Shown: positions 7,730 through 15,840, counted from the first letter of the stretch. The stretch is DNA of 64,000 nt from a bacterium (GCA_030431715.1 JAUIIO010000008.1:1-64000); one strand, 5' to 3'. Translations and numbers: made by a program. The notes: generated by a model not told the origin, from the sequence alone.

Positions 7730-9298
7730 CTAATCAACGTCTTTTAAACACCATCCAAAGTTACTATTCGAGTACCGTGGCATATAGAGAAGCGGGCCAC
7801 TTTTGCTAAGCTTTGATGGCTTGGTACAGCGGTAGTATAGAGCTGCTCGTTTTCCTTTCGAGATTCTTCCCTTTATACCTCTTGTCATTTGTCTGTAGTT
7901 CATATGCCAACCCTTAAAAGACAGGAGCTCAGGTTGCATATTTGCGATACCACTATTCTCTCCAAACTTCGTTTTTAAGATCTTGAGTTTCTCATTGTCT
8001 GCTGATGCCAGCACTACTTGATCAAATTTTTCTTGGCTTAGTACTTTGAGTAACTCTTGAATCTGCGATCTTCTAAGCCACAGTTCTGCAGTCGGTGTAC
8101 GGAATCTCCCCGGTGTAAATCGCTGTGAGGAAAGATATAATACAACAAAACAGAGTCCAACTAGTGAGGCTATCCTCATAAAACGACTGACACTTACTGA
8201 CTGAACCACTACCAGAATAAAATTGCCAGAGATGACAACAAATGCTGGCAGAAAAAGTATTGAATGACGTATGTAACCTAAAGGATACATTTTCATACTG
8301 CTAAGCAAGAGACCAAAGACAATCACCATCATGCTGTACATGACCAAAAACCTTTTCGGCTTATCGAGCCACACAGCAAAGAGCGCAACTGGCCCAATAG
8401 CCACAAAGAAGATGCTAAGGAGTACCGGATATCCAAAAACAAACTCAAAAGTCCCAACTAAAAAGTCAGGTATAGCGCTAAATGACTTAACAAAATGATA
8501 TGTAAGCCAAGATTTTTTAAGTTCAACAATCCACTCAACGTGAGAGAATCCTGAGATCCGCGTTAGATACATCCAAATTCCACACGCACCTAAAATCATA
8601 TCTATGACTAACGAGCAGATCAGATGCTTTTTATTTAGCACAGTAGCTGCAACTATCGTAGTGAAGACACAATACGGAACAGCATAAAGAAAAATTCCAT
8701 AGTGAAAGAAGCATCCAATAAAAAGAGCGATACTCGATAGAATGAGATATGCAAGGTGGTCCTTCTCATAGTAAGAGCGCAAGGCACAATAGTGTGCAAA
8801 TAGAAGCATCAGCACTACGGCATAGGGCCGAATAGCAAATGAATAAATTTGGAATCCGGAAGCTGTAACTAGTGGGAGTGTAGCTAGGGCGCAGTAAATC
8901 TTCCTATCAGCACGAAAGGCAAAAAAGCAAAAGACAACTGCTAGGATCGAACATGAGAATGAAAAGAGACGAAGAGCCAATACGCCGCCGCCAAGAGAAG
9001 CGATACCGTGAAAAACCACATAGGAGAGTGCGGGATGGGTTTGATTCTTGTAAACCTCAAATAGCTGCTTAATAGGATTTAAGCTTATCCAGACAATTGT
9101 CCCTTCATCACTATTAAGCCAGAACGGATCGCGTAACTGATCAACGAAACCGGCAAAGACTGCGAATGATACAAGGAGTAGTATGATCCACAGGAGGGAT
9201 TGAATGTAATTAGGTTTCGTCTGGTAAGCTGCGTCATTATGCACCGAATAAAGATAGCATTCGCAAAAATCACCGGCAACAGAACTCTTGCTTACCAC
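7730..9298 (-). CDS. GT39/ArnT-like membrane glycosyltransferase
   Basis: The 522-residue polytopic protein resembles the GT-C fold dolichyl-phosphate mannosyltransferase/ArnT group. The first large periplasmic loop carries the acidic NSDEGTI motif followed by a QTHPALSYVVFHG segment, the family's usual acidic-pair and HPPL-like elements. About ten or eleven further helices follow, and then a short soluble tail. Members transfer sugars from polyprenyl-phosphate donors to lipids or proteins at the outer face of the inner membrane. The open frame begins with GTG at 9298 two codons after a stop, so the true start may be slightly internal. No sugar-synthesis genes lie nearby. Confidence 0.72.
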   Translation of the reverse strand: MVSKSSVAGDFCECYLYSVHNDAAYQTKPNYIQSLLWIILLLVSFAVFAGFVDQLRDPFWLNSDEGTIVWISLNPIKQLFEVYKNQTHPALSYVVFHGIASLGGGVLALRLFSFSCSILAVVFCFFAFRADRKIYCALATLPLVTASGFQIYSFAIRPYAVVLMLLFAHYCALRSYYEKDHLAYLILSSIALFIGCFFHYGIFLYAVPYCVFTTIVAATVLNKKHLICSLVIDMILGACGIWMYLTRISGFSHVEWIVELKKSWLTYHFVKSFSAIPDFLVGTFEFVFGYPVLLSIFFVAIGPVALFAVWLDKPKRFLVMYSMMVIVFGLLLSSMKMYPLGYIRHSILFLPAFVVISGNFILVVVQSVSVSRFMRIASLVGLCFVVLYLSSQRFTPGRFRTPTAELWLRRSQIQELLKVLSQEKFDQVVLASADNEKLKILKTKFGENSGIANMQPELLSFKGWHMNYRQMTRGIKGRISKGKRAALYYRCTKPSKLSKSGPLLYMPRYSNSNFGWCLKDVD

Positions 9299-9394
9299 TA
9301 TTTACATAAACTACCCTGTGATACTACCAATATCAGAGAATGAGGACATGGACGTCTTCTAAAGCTTACTTCACAAAGAGTCGATAAATTCAGC

Positions 9395-9781
9395 ATGTCA
9401 AAGAACATACTACCCATTACAATATCTATCTTGGTTATCTTTACCGCCTTAAAGCTCTTCTCCTATCTTCTCTGGAAAGCTTCCGGGGACAGTGGAACAC
9501 TCGTTGTATCACTCGAAGCTCTAGCTTTTGGAATTGGCATACTCTTAGCCGTTGGTTTCGTTATCGGATTCATCTGGTTAAGACTCGGATCAAAAGCTTC
9601 AGATGAAGAATTAAAAATTGTTGGTGGTGGAGTATTCGGTCTGACATTCCTTAGTGGCTTATGCCTTGGAGGTTTCTGTATACCAGCCGCGGCACTGAGT
9701 AGCATATTCTCCCTTCTATACCTGATCCCCATGCTAATAGGACTAAAGATAGCAAATTTATTTTACTCAAAAGATGCATGA
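9395..9781 (+). CDS. hypothetical four-helix membrane protein
   Basis: This 128-residue protein has predicted helices at about residues 7-26, 36-62, 78-100 and 102-121, with a short charged loop (RLGSKASDEELKI) between helices 2 and 3. No family is recognised. It is divergent from the glycosyltransferase at 7730-9298. It stands at the left edge of a stretch of short orphan genes with dispersed palindromic repeats. Confidence 0.6.
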   Translation: MSKNILPITISILVIFTALKLFSYLLWKASGDSGTLVVSLEALAFGIGILLAVGFVIGFIWLRLGSKASDEELKIVGGGVFGLTFLSGLCLGGFCIPAAALSSIFSLLYLIPMLIGLKIANLFYSKDA

Positions 9782-9810
9782 GTCGCTAAGGGAAAAGCTG
9801 CGCTATCAAA

Positions 9811-9834
9811 AAAGTAGCCTCATACCTTTAACCC
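9811..9834. repeat. dispersed repeat, copy A (AAAGTAGCC...ACCTTTAA)
   Basis: The sequence from 9811 to 9834 matches the arms of similar motifs near 11559, 12309 and 13983, with core GTAGCC, then TACCTTTAA. A partner-like AGGTAGCTACT occurs at about 9891-9901, inside the 3' end of the next minus-strand gene. It is the least symmetrical of the four copies. Confidence 0.45.
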
Positions 9835-9867
9835 CTATCTATAGCCAAGGATTATTGCGCGTTACCG

Positions 9868-10272
9868 TTATCCCCTACATGTATTGATATAGGTAGCTAC
9901 TACTGCTAGGTGCTGGTAGAAATCGAGAGTGCCAACATGATTCTCATGGGTATCCTGAATTATATCATCAATTCCCAGTAAACTATTTACGAAGCGTTGC
10001 TGGCTTGATGACAATAATGCGTCAGTATTAGCAGCATCATATAGGTCACGTAGAAATCTTAAATAAGGATTGTCTACAGTATCCACAATAAAACTTTCTT
10101 CATCACAGGAATTGTCAAAATTTTCTTGTGTATGAAGACCAATAGCTTGTTTGATTTTCTTAGCTATAAATTCCTTTGCCGCAATAGCCTCGACACCTGT
10201 CCTCAAACTATTAGGGCTGGTCAGCTCACTAAATACAGCTACTTCTATATCTTGATGGTTTGGGCTAGTCAT
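9868..10272 (-). CDS. hypothetical protein
   Basis: No family is recognised. The 134-residue soluble protein is acidic and mostly helical, with no signal peptide. Its last codons run into sequence that resembles the right arm of the dispersed palindrome, so its C-terminus (VVATYINTCRG) may be partly repeat-derived. It lies in a stretch of short orphan genes. The gap to its minus-strand neighbour at 10408 is about 135 bases. Confidence 0.5.
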   Translation of the reverse strand: MTSPNHQDIEVAVFSELTSPNSLRTGVEAIAAKEFIAKKIKQAIGLHTQENFDNSCDEESFIVDTVDNPYLRFLRDLYDAANTDALLSSSQQRFVNSLLGIDDIIQDTHENHVGTLDFYQHLAVVATYINTCRG

Positions 10273-10407
10273 TTTTCAGAAGCAAAAGTACTAATGTAAA
10301 GTTTTATACTACTCAGAGAGTCTGACAGTTCAGGTAATTTTCACAGCTTCGCCGCTTGAAATCAACAACTTTCTGTTAGGTCTACAACTACTATACTAAA
10401 TTTAAAC

Positions 10408-10815
10408 TTATTCGTTAGACTCACTTTTCAGAGCCTTTCCATACCCTACTGCGATATCACGAATCTTGGACCATTCGCCCAACCCTTCAAGAAAATCAGC
10501 ATACTCACGCATATGCTGGCTGAGCGACCAAAAGTTGAAGAAGTAATAACTCTCTGCCATTTGAGCAAATCCGTCGTCAGCATCAAACGCATCGTCACCA
10601 GCATCAAGTACCCGCCCTGCTATTAAGCATTCGCTTGCACACCGTTGTTGACTATGGACCCTTCCAGCGAGTTCAACCTGCTTGGCTGATTCACGAAGCA
10701 TAGAGATAGCTGCCTCCGTATCGAGGGTTGATGAATTTTCTACGATTTGTTTCATATTGGAGGGACGGTTCTCTTCGTGCGCAAAGCGATTTCCCTCTAA
10801 ATTTAAGTCAAACAT
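10408..10815 (-). CDS. hypothetical protein, start chosen at 10815
   Basis: The protein from the chosen start is 135 residues, soluble and helical, with no recognised family. The frame extends upstream to 10869, but the ATG at 10815 has a GTGGAG ribosome-binding site followed by eight A residues and a T. That is a better signal than anything upstream. The A8 tract sits exactly in the spacer between ribosome-binding site and ATG, so length changes there would alter translation. It follows the 10886-11359 gene in the same direction with a 70-base gap, so the two are probably co-transcribed. Confidence 0.55.
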   Translation of the reverse strand: MFDLNLEGNRFAHEENRPSNMKQIVENSSTLDTEAAISMLRESAKQVELAGRVHSQQRCASECLIAGRVLDAGDDAFDADDGFAQMAESYYFFNFWSLSQHMREYADFLEGLGEWSKIRDIAVGYGKALKSESNE

Positions 10816-10885
10816 ATTTTTTTTCTCCACGACGTGGCGGCTTAGTTGAATGGTGCCCATTACGGACATCTATTCAAACGGTTCG

Positions 10886-11359
10886 TTATGTCTTACGCCC
10901 ATCTGGTAGGGCTACATGAGCGAATGCCTCAAGTTGCGGGGGCGTTTTCGGCAGCAAAGCCGGCACAGAACTAGCAAAAAAGAAACGGTACTGGCCATCA
11001 ATCTTGAGTGGCCCTATCTTAAGCGTATCCGATCGCTCTAAAGTAGGCTCAATAGCTTCTGCTGTTGGTTCATCTTTTGGAGCTACAGCAATCGAGAGAT
11101 CTCGAGCTGACAACGGTTGAAAGGTACCACCTTCTGTCTCCTTTGATAGAGTTATCTGAAGAAAATAGCTGTCTCTCTCGATTAGTGCTTTAAGAGCAAC
11201 ATGTAAACTAGAGCCAAGATCTCCACCAGGAGTGAAATGTAAAGCATGTTTAGAATCGACGCAAAATGGTTGCCCATCAAGAAATACATTGAGATCATCA
11301 AGCATTGTTGATTCCCATGTTGCTAAAGGACGCTGCGGCTGAGCTCCACCTGTTGTCAT
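10886..11359 (-). CDS. hypothetical protein of the accessory stretch
   Basis: The 157-residue protein has no recognised family, no signal peptide and no membrane helix. Predicted strands alternate with a Pro-rich C-terminal part. A perfect AGGAGGT ribosome-binding site lies 6 bases before the ATG. About 36 bases upstream stands a TTGGTG-17-AATAGT promoter inside a ~114-bp repeat that recurs upstream of the gene at 14781-15140. It probably heads a two-gene transcript with 10408-10815. Confidence 0.55.
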   Translation of the reverse strand: MTTGGAQPQRPLATWESTMLDDLNVFLDGQPFCVDSKHALHFTPGGDLGSSLHVALKALIERDSYFLQITLSKETEGGTFQPLSARDLSIAVAPKDEPTAEAIEPTLERSDTLKIGPLKIDGQYRFFFASSVPALLPKTPPQLEAFAHVALPDGRKT

Positions 11360-11390
11360 TTACTACCTCCTAAATTCCTACGTAAGACAT

Positions 11391-11504
11391 AACTACTATT
11401 AACCTCACTTAGCTTCTCACCAATATATGTCATTATCAACGAAGAAGTAACTCAAACCCGTCTCCTAAGTATTTGATTAAACTACTTCCCGTTGTTGAAT
11501 GGTT
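11391..11504. repeat. 114-bp upstream repeat, copy E
   Basis: This stretch aligns along its whole length with 15159-15269 (copy F). Shared blocks include AGCTTCTCACCAA, GTCATTATCAACGAAGAAG, TTTGATTA and GTTGTTGAATGGTT. Both copies stand just upstream of minus-strand orphan genes. Within each copy, TCAACGAAGAAG and a later GTTGTTGA form an imperfect inverted repeat. The gene-free stretch 11360-11734 otherwise holds only repeat B. Confidence 0.7.
11395..11423 (-). promoter_or_regulatory. candidate promoter for the 10886-11359 gene
   Basis: On the minus strand TTGGTG (11423-11418) and AATAGT (11400-11395) are 17 bases apart. The same pair with the same spacing is kept in the diverged copy at 15163-15191, which supports function. 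Confidence 0.45.
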
Positions 11505-11558
11505 ACCGCTTAGAGCGGGGAAACTGCCTTTCATGAAAAGTGTGCCGATTCAATGCAT

Positions 11559-11580
11559 TAAAGTAGCCCCGTACCTTTAA
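11559..11580. repeat. dispersed repeat, copy B
   Basis: AAAGTAGCCCCGTACCTTTA here is the clearest form of the dispersed motif. A GTGCGG-containing segment about 40 bases downstream gives a weak inverted partner. It lies between divergent genes at 10886-11359 and 11735-12265. Confidence 0.5.
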
Positions 11581-11734
11581 GCCCAAGACTATCAATTAAT
11601 GTGCGGTCCTAACTCATCAAGACACTTATTAATCAAAGTTAATGGGGTTTTATAAGCGTTTCTGTCAATATTTTTTAAGACATATGCAATTTTTACGGTA
11701 AAATAAGCATAACATAAGAAAAGCAAATGTAATC

Positions 11735-12265
11735 ATGAAAATACATACAACTGACACCACAATTGCAGCTACTGAAGATTCTCATAATAACTCGAAGCAT
11801 AATAATGAAAGTAATCCATTGTTATCACGATTTAAAGATATGGCTTGTATAGCTACAGCTTTAAGCGCCCTTACATTTTCAGGATGCTCAGAATCTACGA
11901 CCGAAAAATTAAACAGACTAAATAGGCCTGCTATATCAAGCGTCACTGATGATCCTGAAGCTTGGGTAGGTAAAGAAATAGGCCTAGTAGGCAAGCCTAC
12001 TTTTGTGAAGGATATTTCATATCAGTCCAAAGAAATGGGAATGAGTACTCAATTTAATACGGGGTCTGAAGTATCGGTTGTTCCATCTCTAAGAGAAGTA
12101 AATCATCCACAATATTGGTATTCTATAAATAATAATGGTGATACGCTTTATTTATTTTCAAGGGAAAAATTAAGCAGTGATACAGATGCTGTCATTGGCC
12201 ATGTTAGGATGCTAAATGATGAGACTATATATCTTTATGTCACAGGTAGTGTCATCAATAAATAA
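11735..12265 (+). CDS. putative lipoprotein with OB-fold-like domain
   Basis: A hydrophobic stretch with lipobox (ALTFSGC, Cys51) suggests a lipoprotein. The frame starts 35 residues before this segment, so an ATG at 11840 may be the true start, although neither start has a clear ribosome-binding site. After the Cys, DDPEAWVGKEIGLVGKP and a later DAVIGHVRML / YVTGSVI pattern resemble the strands of small OB-fold lipoproteins, where 'W.GK.V.V.G.V' opens the domain. Function is unknown. The base composition is A/T-rich, in keeping with the surrounding orphan genes. Confidence 0.55.
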   Translation: MKIHTTDTTIAATEDSHNNSKHNNESNPLLSRFKDMACIATALSALTFSGCSESTTEKLNRLNRPAISSVTDDPEAWVGKEIGLVGKPTFVKDISYQSKEMGMSTQFNTGSEVSVVPSLREVNHPQYWYSINNNGDTLYLFSREKLSSDTDAVIGHVRMLNDETIYLYVTGSVINK

Positions 12266-12308
12266 TGCCCCATTAGTATAAGCTGGCATCCCTCCCCCAA
12301 ATTCAGCG

Positions 12309-12367
12309 AAAAAGGAGTCCCGCACCTTTAAGCCAATCAAGATCAAGAAACGTAGTACGGGGCTACC
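12309..12367. repeat. dispersed palindrome, copy C
   Basis: The left arm (GGAGTCCCGCACCTTTAAG) and right arm (GTAGTACGGGGCTACC, 12352-12367) are imperfect inverted repeats. The right arm is the reverse complement of the copy B motif. The structure lies between the convergent genes 11735-12265 and 12384-12842. Confidence 0.5.
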
Positions 12368-12383
12368 ATGCCCGACTAAAACT

Positions 12384-12842
12384 CTAAACGTTAGGACTAC
12401 CACCAGCTTGTGAAGAAAACTCAACCCTGCCCGGGTCTGTAAGGCGCTGTTTTCCCATGCGAACCAGTACCTGTGTAGGAACAAGGTTAATCGTCCAGAC
12501 ATCTACGCCGCTTAGTGTTCCAGTGACTTGGGCTTGAAGTTCAGCTACACCGCGGCAACGCTTAATCGCCCGGCCTTTTTTACCGAGCTTTTTAGCGCTC
12601 TCAGGCATACTAACAACCACAAGACCTGCAGAAAGCCATTTATTTTCGTTTGGCAAAGTGATTGTGAGATCAACAAGCCCAGTCGCTCTCTGGCCATCAT
12701 CCGCTTCAACAATCTGCACCAATTTACCACTGCAGCTAAAACTCACCTCCTCAACATACACATCTGCCAGAGAAGTCGTGGCATAACAACTAACAAGTAA
12801 AGCTGTTATCAGACTAAATAAATTAAAAACTCTTTTTAGCAT
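12384..12842 (-). CDS. secreted hypothetical protein
   Basis: The start at 12842 is chosen because AGGAGAG lies 7 bases before that ATG, although the frame extends to 12869. A signal peptide (MLKRVFNLFSLITALLVSCY...) precedes a ~130-residue beta-rich exported domain with two cysteines (in SFSCSG and IKRCRG) that could form a disulfide. No family is recognised. It follows the binding-protein gene at 12856 by only 13 bases and is presumably co-transcribed with it, suggesting a partner role in the periplasm. It could equally be an independent exported protein. Confidence 0.62.
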   Translation of the reverse strand: MLKRVFNLFSLITALLVSCYATTSLADVYVEEVSFSCSGKLVQIVEADDGQRATGLVDLTITLPNENKWLSAGLVVVSMPESAKKLGKKGRAIKRCRGVAELQAQVTGTLSGVDVWTINLVPTQVLVRMGKQRLTDPGRVEFSSQAGGSPNV

Positions 12843-12855
12843 CAGTATCTCTCCT

Positions 12856-13998
12856 CTAACGACTAGCATCTAATTTTGTGAATTTTCCGTTTTGTACCTG
12901 CATTAAGAATGTATTTTGAGCAGCATTTATAATCACACCACCCTCGTCAAACTTTATTTGCCCACTCACTCCCCGATGATTACTTATCTTTAGACAAGTA
13001 AGGATCTCTTCACTCTTAGCTCCACATTTCTCAATGGCTTTCTTTACGAGATAAACTGAATCATAAGCTTGCGCCGATGCAAAGTTTGGCTCCTGTTTAA
13101 ATCTGGCACGAAATCGGTTGCGAAACTCATCCGTTCCGGGGATGACGTAATCAAAATATATAACACCTTCTGCAATCGACGGATTCTTCTGGATTGCCGC
13201 AGAAAAAGGGATGATGTTTGCTGAGTATATCGGCAAGCTCAGCCCTTGTTGTTTTGACTGCTTGAGAAAGCTACTAAATTCACCAGTATCAAGTAAAAGG
13301 GCTAAAATAGCTTCATTATCCTTCGTCTTCTTTAATTTTGAAATTGTGGAGCGATAGTCTAGGCTACCCGCATCGAACCTTAAAATTGGATCCAATAAAA
13401 TTCCCTTCTCGCCTAACTGCTCTTTTATCGCATCAAGGATCCCCTCGTAATACGCATTAGGAGAAACTAAAGCTACAATCTTGCGATGCTTTTGCTGCGC
13501 TATGTAATCTGACAGAGGTTTCGTAGCTACTGAGTGTGGTGGCCATAGGGTAAATGCATACTCTCTCGTACGAATCATTCCCTTTCTATACCCAGAAGGT
13601 GTAATTAAAGGGACCTTCCTCTGTTCAGCTAGGGGAGCTGCAATCTCAGTGAATGAGGCCCAGTTCGGCCCAATAACTACAGGCACTTTGTTTATAGCAA
13701 CGAGCTTGTGAAATGCTGTGCTAGTAGTATGAGAATCCGAGTGGTTATCTTCAACAAGGATTTCGAGTTTCCGTCCCCCAATACCACCTGCCGCGTTTAT
13801 ATCTTCCTGAGCAAGCAGCGCCCCATTAAGTTCCGCAATCCCATCTGCCCCATAGCCCGACGTAGAGAAAATAGCACCAATACGAATAGGCTCCTCGCAA
13901 TGAGCCACTGACAACTGAAGCCCAAACGTCAATAACAACATCATCGCAGCGGGTATTTTACTTATTATATATTTAACCTTAAAAGTAGCCACGTACAT
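12856..13998 (-). CDS. periplasmic binding protein, branched-chain amino acid type
   Basis: After an N-terminal signal segment (AAMMLLLTFGLQLSVAHC) comes a Peripla_BP_6 domain that opens with IRIGAIFSTSGYGADG. It includes ILVEDNHSDSHTTSTAF and the VVIGPNWASFTEIAAPLAE pocket loop. The start is placed at 13998. The frame continues to 14082, but that part is the dispersed palindrome D read as protein. An ATG at 13944 is also possible. It is the second of three orphan binding proteins in the window, with no permease or ATPase nearby. It pairs with the secreted protein at 12384-12842. Confidence 0.78.
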   Translation of the reverse strand: MYVATFKVKYIISKIPAAMMLLLTFGLQLSVAHCEEPIRIGAIFSTSGYGADGIAELNGALLAQEDINAAGGIGGRKLEILVEDNHSDSHTTSTAFHKLVAINKVPVVIGPNWASFTEIAAPLAEQRKVPLITPSGYRKGMIRTREYAFTLWPPHSVATKPLSDYIAQQKHRKIVALVSPNAYYEGILDAIKEQLGEKGILLDPILRFDAGSLDYRSTISKLKKTKDNEAILALLLDTGEFSSFLKQSKQQGLSLPIYSANIIPFSAAIQKNPSIAEGVIYFDYVIPGTDEFRNRFRARFKQEPNFASAQAYDSVYLVKKAIEKCGAKSEEILTCLKISNHRGVSGQIKFDEGGVIINAAQNTFLMQVQNGKFTKLDASR

Positions 13999-14038
13999 TA
14001 ATCTTTTCAATCTTTTGGTTCCATTGTGGCAGCTACTT
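13983..14038. repeat. dispersed palindrome, copy D
   Basis: AAGTAGC at 13983-13989 pairs with GCTACTT at 14032-14038. CCAC next to the left arm pairs with GTGG on the right, after a two-base bulge. The left arm matches the dispersed motif (GTAGCCACGTAC). It overlaps the start region of the binding-protein gene, so it could affect that gene's translation. Confidence 0.5.
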
Positions 14039-14129
14039 GGTAGGCAAATAGATCGGTAAAGCTTAGCACCTAACGTAAGCAAGTGTGCTAATACGCATTG
14101 TTATGCGTCAAAGCATATCACTTTTGATT

Positions 14130-14669
14130 TTATTTGTGAAAATAGATTAGGTGAGTACCCCATCTAGGGAATATCAAGTTGGTATCATGTTCTATGATGT
14201 GTCCATAGCTAAATTTTGACTCTATCTTATCTCCTCGGACTATGCCCACATGTACTCCCGAAAACACTTCTCCGCGATAATTGCCGTATACTATTCCACC
14301 AGGCTCAACAGGTGTATTACTAAGAGAGAAGCCAGCATTTCTTAGTAAGGCCATCGTATCTCCCCCAATCATCTCCCAAGGAACGTCATAGCCAAGTGAA
14401 GTAAAGGCGTGCTTATCACAAAAATACAAGTTGGTGTCATCCTCATAGAGGTTACGTTTTTCTATAATACGTAGACCTAGAACATCTGCTAATCGATCAT
14501 ATTTGGGTGTCGGATCTTCTAACAAGGTGGCTAAAGAGCCTGTATTCTCCAAAAGTGATAGAATTTGTGCCCGGGCAATTTTGTCAGATTCGGATATAAT
14601 CAATTCCCGGGGTGAAGCGTTCTGTTTCTGCTCATTGTTTCTAGAATGACTTTGCTGGGATCTCATCAT
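14130..14669 (-). CDS. hypothetical protein, possible CHAP/NlpC-like fold
   Basis: The 179-residue soluble protein ends with a pattern seen in some NlpC/CHAP-type domains: PGGIVYGNYRGE, then GVHVGIVRGDKIESKFSYG, then HIIEHD and an aromatic C-terminus. A candidate nucleophile is the Cys in NLYFCDKHAF. The usual context around the catalytic Cys is not clear, so the assignment is tentative and the protein may be inactive. No signal peptide is present. It belongs to the run of short orphan genes. Confidence 0.45.
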   Translation of the reverse strand: MMRSQQSHSRNNEQKQNASPRELIISESDKIARAQILSLLENTGSLATLLEDPTPKYDRLADVLGLRIIEKRNLYEDDTNLYFCDKHAFTSLGYDVPWEMIGGDTMALLRNAGFSLSNTPVEPGGIVYGNYRGEVFSGVHVGIVRGDKIESKFSYGHIIEHDTNLIFPRWGTHLIYFHK

Positions 14670-14780
14670 GACTAGTAGTTATTACTTCGATTTAGAGGCA
14701 TGTCGCATAATGGCTCTGATTTGCTAATATTAAGAACGTGGAACTTCATTTTAGGAGAACTTCATTTTAGGGGCCCAACT

Positions 14781-15140
14781 TTAAACTCCATCATTTTTGA
14801 CAACTTTCCCATTGGTATCAGGAGATCGCATGCAGTCTTTTTGATTCAAGCGAAACTCTGGATTCTGCCGTAGAAATAAACAACGAAATTGCTTAAGTGC
14901 TATTTTTCGACTACATGCTTGAGCCTCGTCATATGATTTGGATTCAGGAGCAAGATTCATGCAAGCTTTAACGAGTGGATGTTCAGCATCGTCAGTGCCT
15001 GACCTTAGAAAACAGTGGTCCAGTTCCCATTGAATGACGGGATCGTTCAAGACACAATGATCCTCAGCAGCAGTGATGACAGGGGCCATAGCCATGTCTA
15101 AAACTACAAAAATGCAAATTCCTGATATTGTACGTAGCAT
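14781..15140 (-). CDS. small exported cysteine-rich hypothetical protein
   Basis: The start at 15140 gives a hydrophobic leader (MLRTISGICIFVVLDMAMAP...) and a mature part with several cysteines (EDHCVL, DHCFL, KACMN, QACSR, FRCLF, KDCMR), which suggests periplasmic disulfides. No ribosome-binding site is obvious. The frame extends to 15191 into the upstream repeat F, which carries a candidate promoter. No family is recognised. Confidence 0.52.
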   Translation of the reverse strand: MLRTISGICIFVVLDMAMAPVITAAEDHCVLNDPVIQWELDHCFLRSGTDDAEHPLVKACMNLAPESKSYDEAQACSRKIALKQFRCLFLRQNPEFRLNQKDCMRSPDTNGKVVKNDGV

Positions 15141-15158
15141 GATATTTTTAAGCGATAC

Positions 15159-15269
15159 AACTATTATTAACCCCATTAAGCTTCTCACCAAACCGTGTCA
15201 TTATCAACGAAGAAGTAATTCGAATCGTTGCTAAGATTTGATTAGACAGCTTCGCGTTGTTGAATGGTT
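15159..15269. repeat. 111-bp upstream repeat, copy F
   Basis: This is the second copy of the repeat at 11391-11504, in the same orientation relative to the minus-strand gene it precedes. The gene-free stretch 15192-15611 contains this repeat, a palindromic intergenic repeat at 15331-15458, and a large inverted repeat at 15478-15610. Confidence 0.7.
15163..15191 (-). promoter_or_regulatory. candidate promoter for the 14781-15140 gene
   Basis: On the minus strand TTGGTG (15191-15186) and AATAAT (15168-15163) stand 17 bases apart, the same as in repeat copy E. The start codon lies about 22 bases beyond the -10. Confidence 0.45.
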
Positions 15270-15330
15270 GTCGCTACTCTTGTAAGCACAGCGCAGAAGC
15301 TTTTTCTTGAAGTTATAGCCGAGGCAGGGA

Positions 15331-15458
15331 GATTGCCGTCATCCTTCGCAAACGCTTCGGACGACAGGCTGTCGCTCAGCCTTCTTACTATGATGTCACT
15401 GCCAAGGCTGGGAGATTGCCGCGTCGTTCGAGCTACGCTCTCAGCTCCTCGCAATGAC
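15331..15458. repeat. palindromic intergenic repeat, copy R1
   Basis: It begins with GATTGCCGTCATCCTTCGCA and ends with CAGCTCCTCGCAATGAC. The same start and end recur at 16887-17014, and the end recurs at 18834-18880 and 57775-57890. Internal short hairpins such as ACAGGCTGT are visible. The repeat looks like a non-coding miniature element. Confidence 0.7.
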
Positions 15459-15477
15459 GAAGCCCTTGGCCCAAAGA

Positions 15478-15610
15478 TCTTTTTGCCGTGAGATTGGTGC
15501 AGGTTCGAACGAAAATACCTTCCGAGCACCGGAGTCGTACGTACTGGTACATCGAGGAGCGCAGAGAAGGTATTTTCGTTCGAAGATGTGCCGATATCGC
15601 GGCAAAAAGA
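15478..15610. repeat. 45-base-arm inverted repeat next to tRNA-Asn
   Basis: The arms at 15478-15522 and 15566-15610 are inverted repeats that match at roughly 80 percent of positions. Perfect blocks are TCTTTTTGCCG at the outer ends and TTCGAACGAAAATACCTTC at the inner ends. The outer end of the right arm stops one base short of the 3' end of tRNA-Asn. Read from the tRNA it could serve as a terminator; it could also be a mobile element's end. Confidence 0.65.
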
Positions 15611-15611
15611 A

Positions 15612-15684
15612 CTCCCCGGACTGGACTCGAACCAGTGACAAGCTGATTAACAGTCAGCTGCTCTACCAACTGAGCTACCGGGGA
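15612..15684 (-). tRNA. tRNA-Asn (anticodon GTT)
   Basis: The minus strand folds as a 73-base tRNA. The acceptor stem TCCCCGG pairs with CCGGGGA, followed by discriminator G. The D arm is TAGCTCAGTTGGTAGAGCA. The anticodon stem GCTGA/TCAGC encloses loop CTGTTAA with anticodon GTT. The T arm contains GGTTCGAGTCC. CCA is not encoded. Confidence 0.95.
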
Positions 15685-15840
15685 ATAGGTAGTATATGAG
15701 AGATGCATCAACAGCGTGATGAGATTTTGCTCTCAACTCAGAGGAGGATGATTACTATTTATCTCTTGAAAGTCAAGGCGTTATAAGATTTTGAAGAGGG
15801 ATCTTTTGCGATTTTCTGGGGCTTCGGCGGTTAATGCGCC

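Noticed and set aside
9395-15270. Integron cassette array with attC sites
   Set aside because: The dispersed palindromes lack consistent RYYYAAC and GTTRRRY ends, genes point in mixed directions, and no integron integrase is in the window.
15433-15711. Open frames across the tRNA-Asn region
   Set aside because: They overlap a well-formed tRNA and a large inverted repeat, and have no protein-like features.
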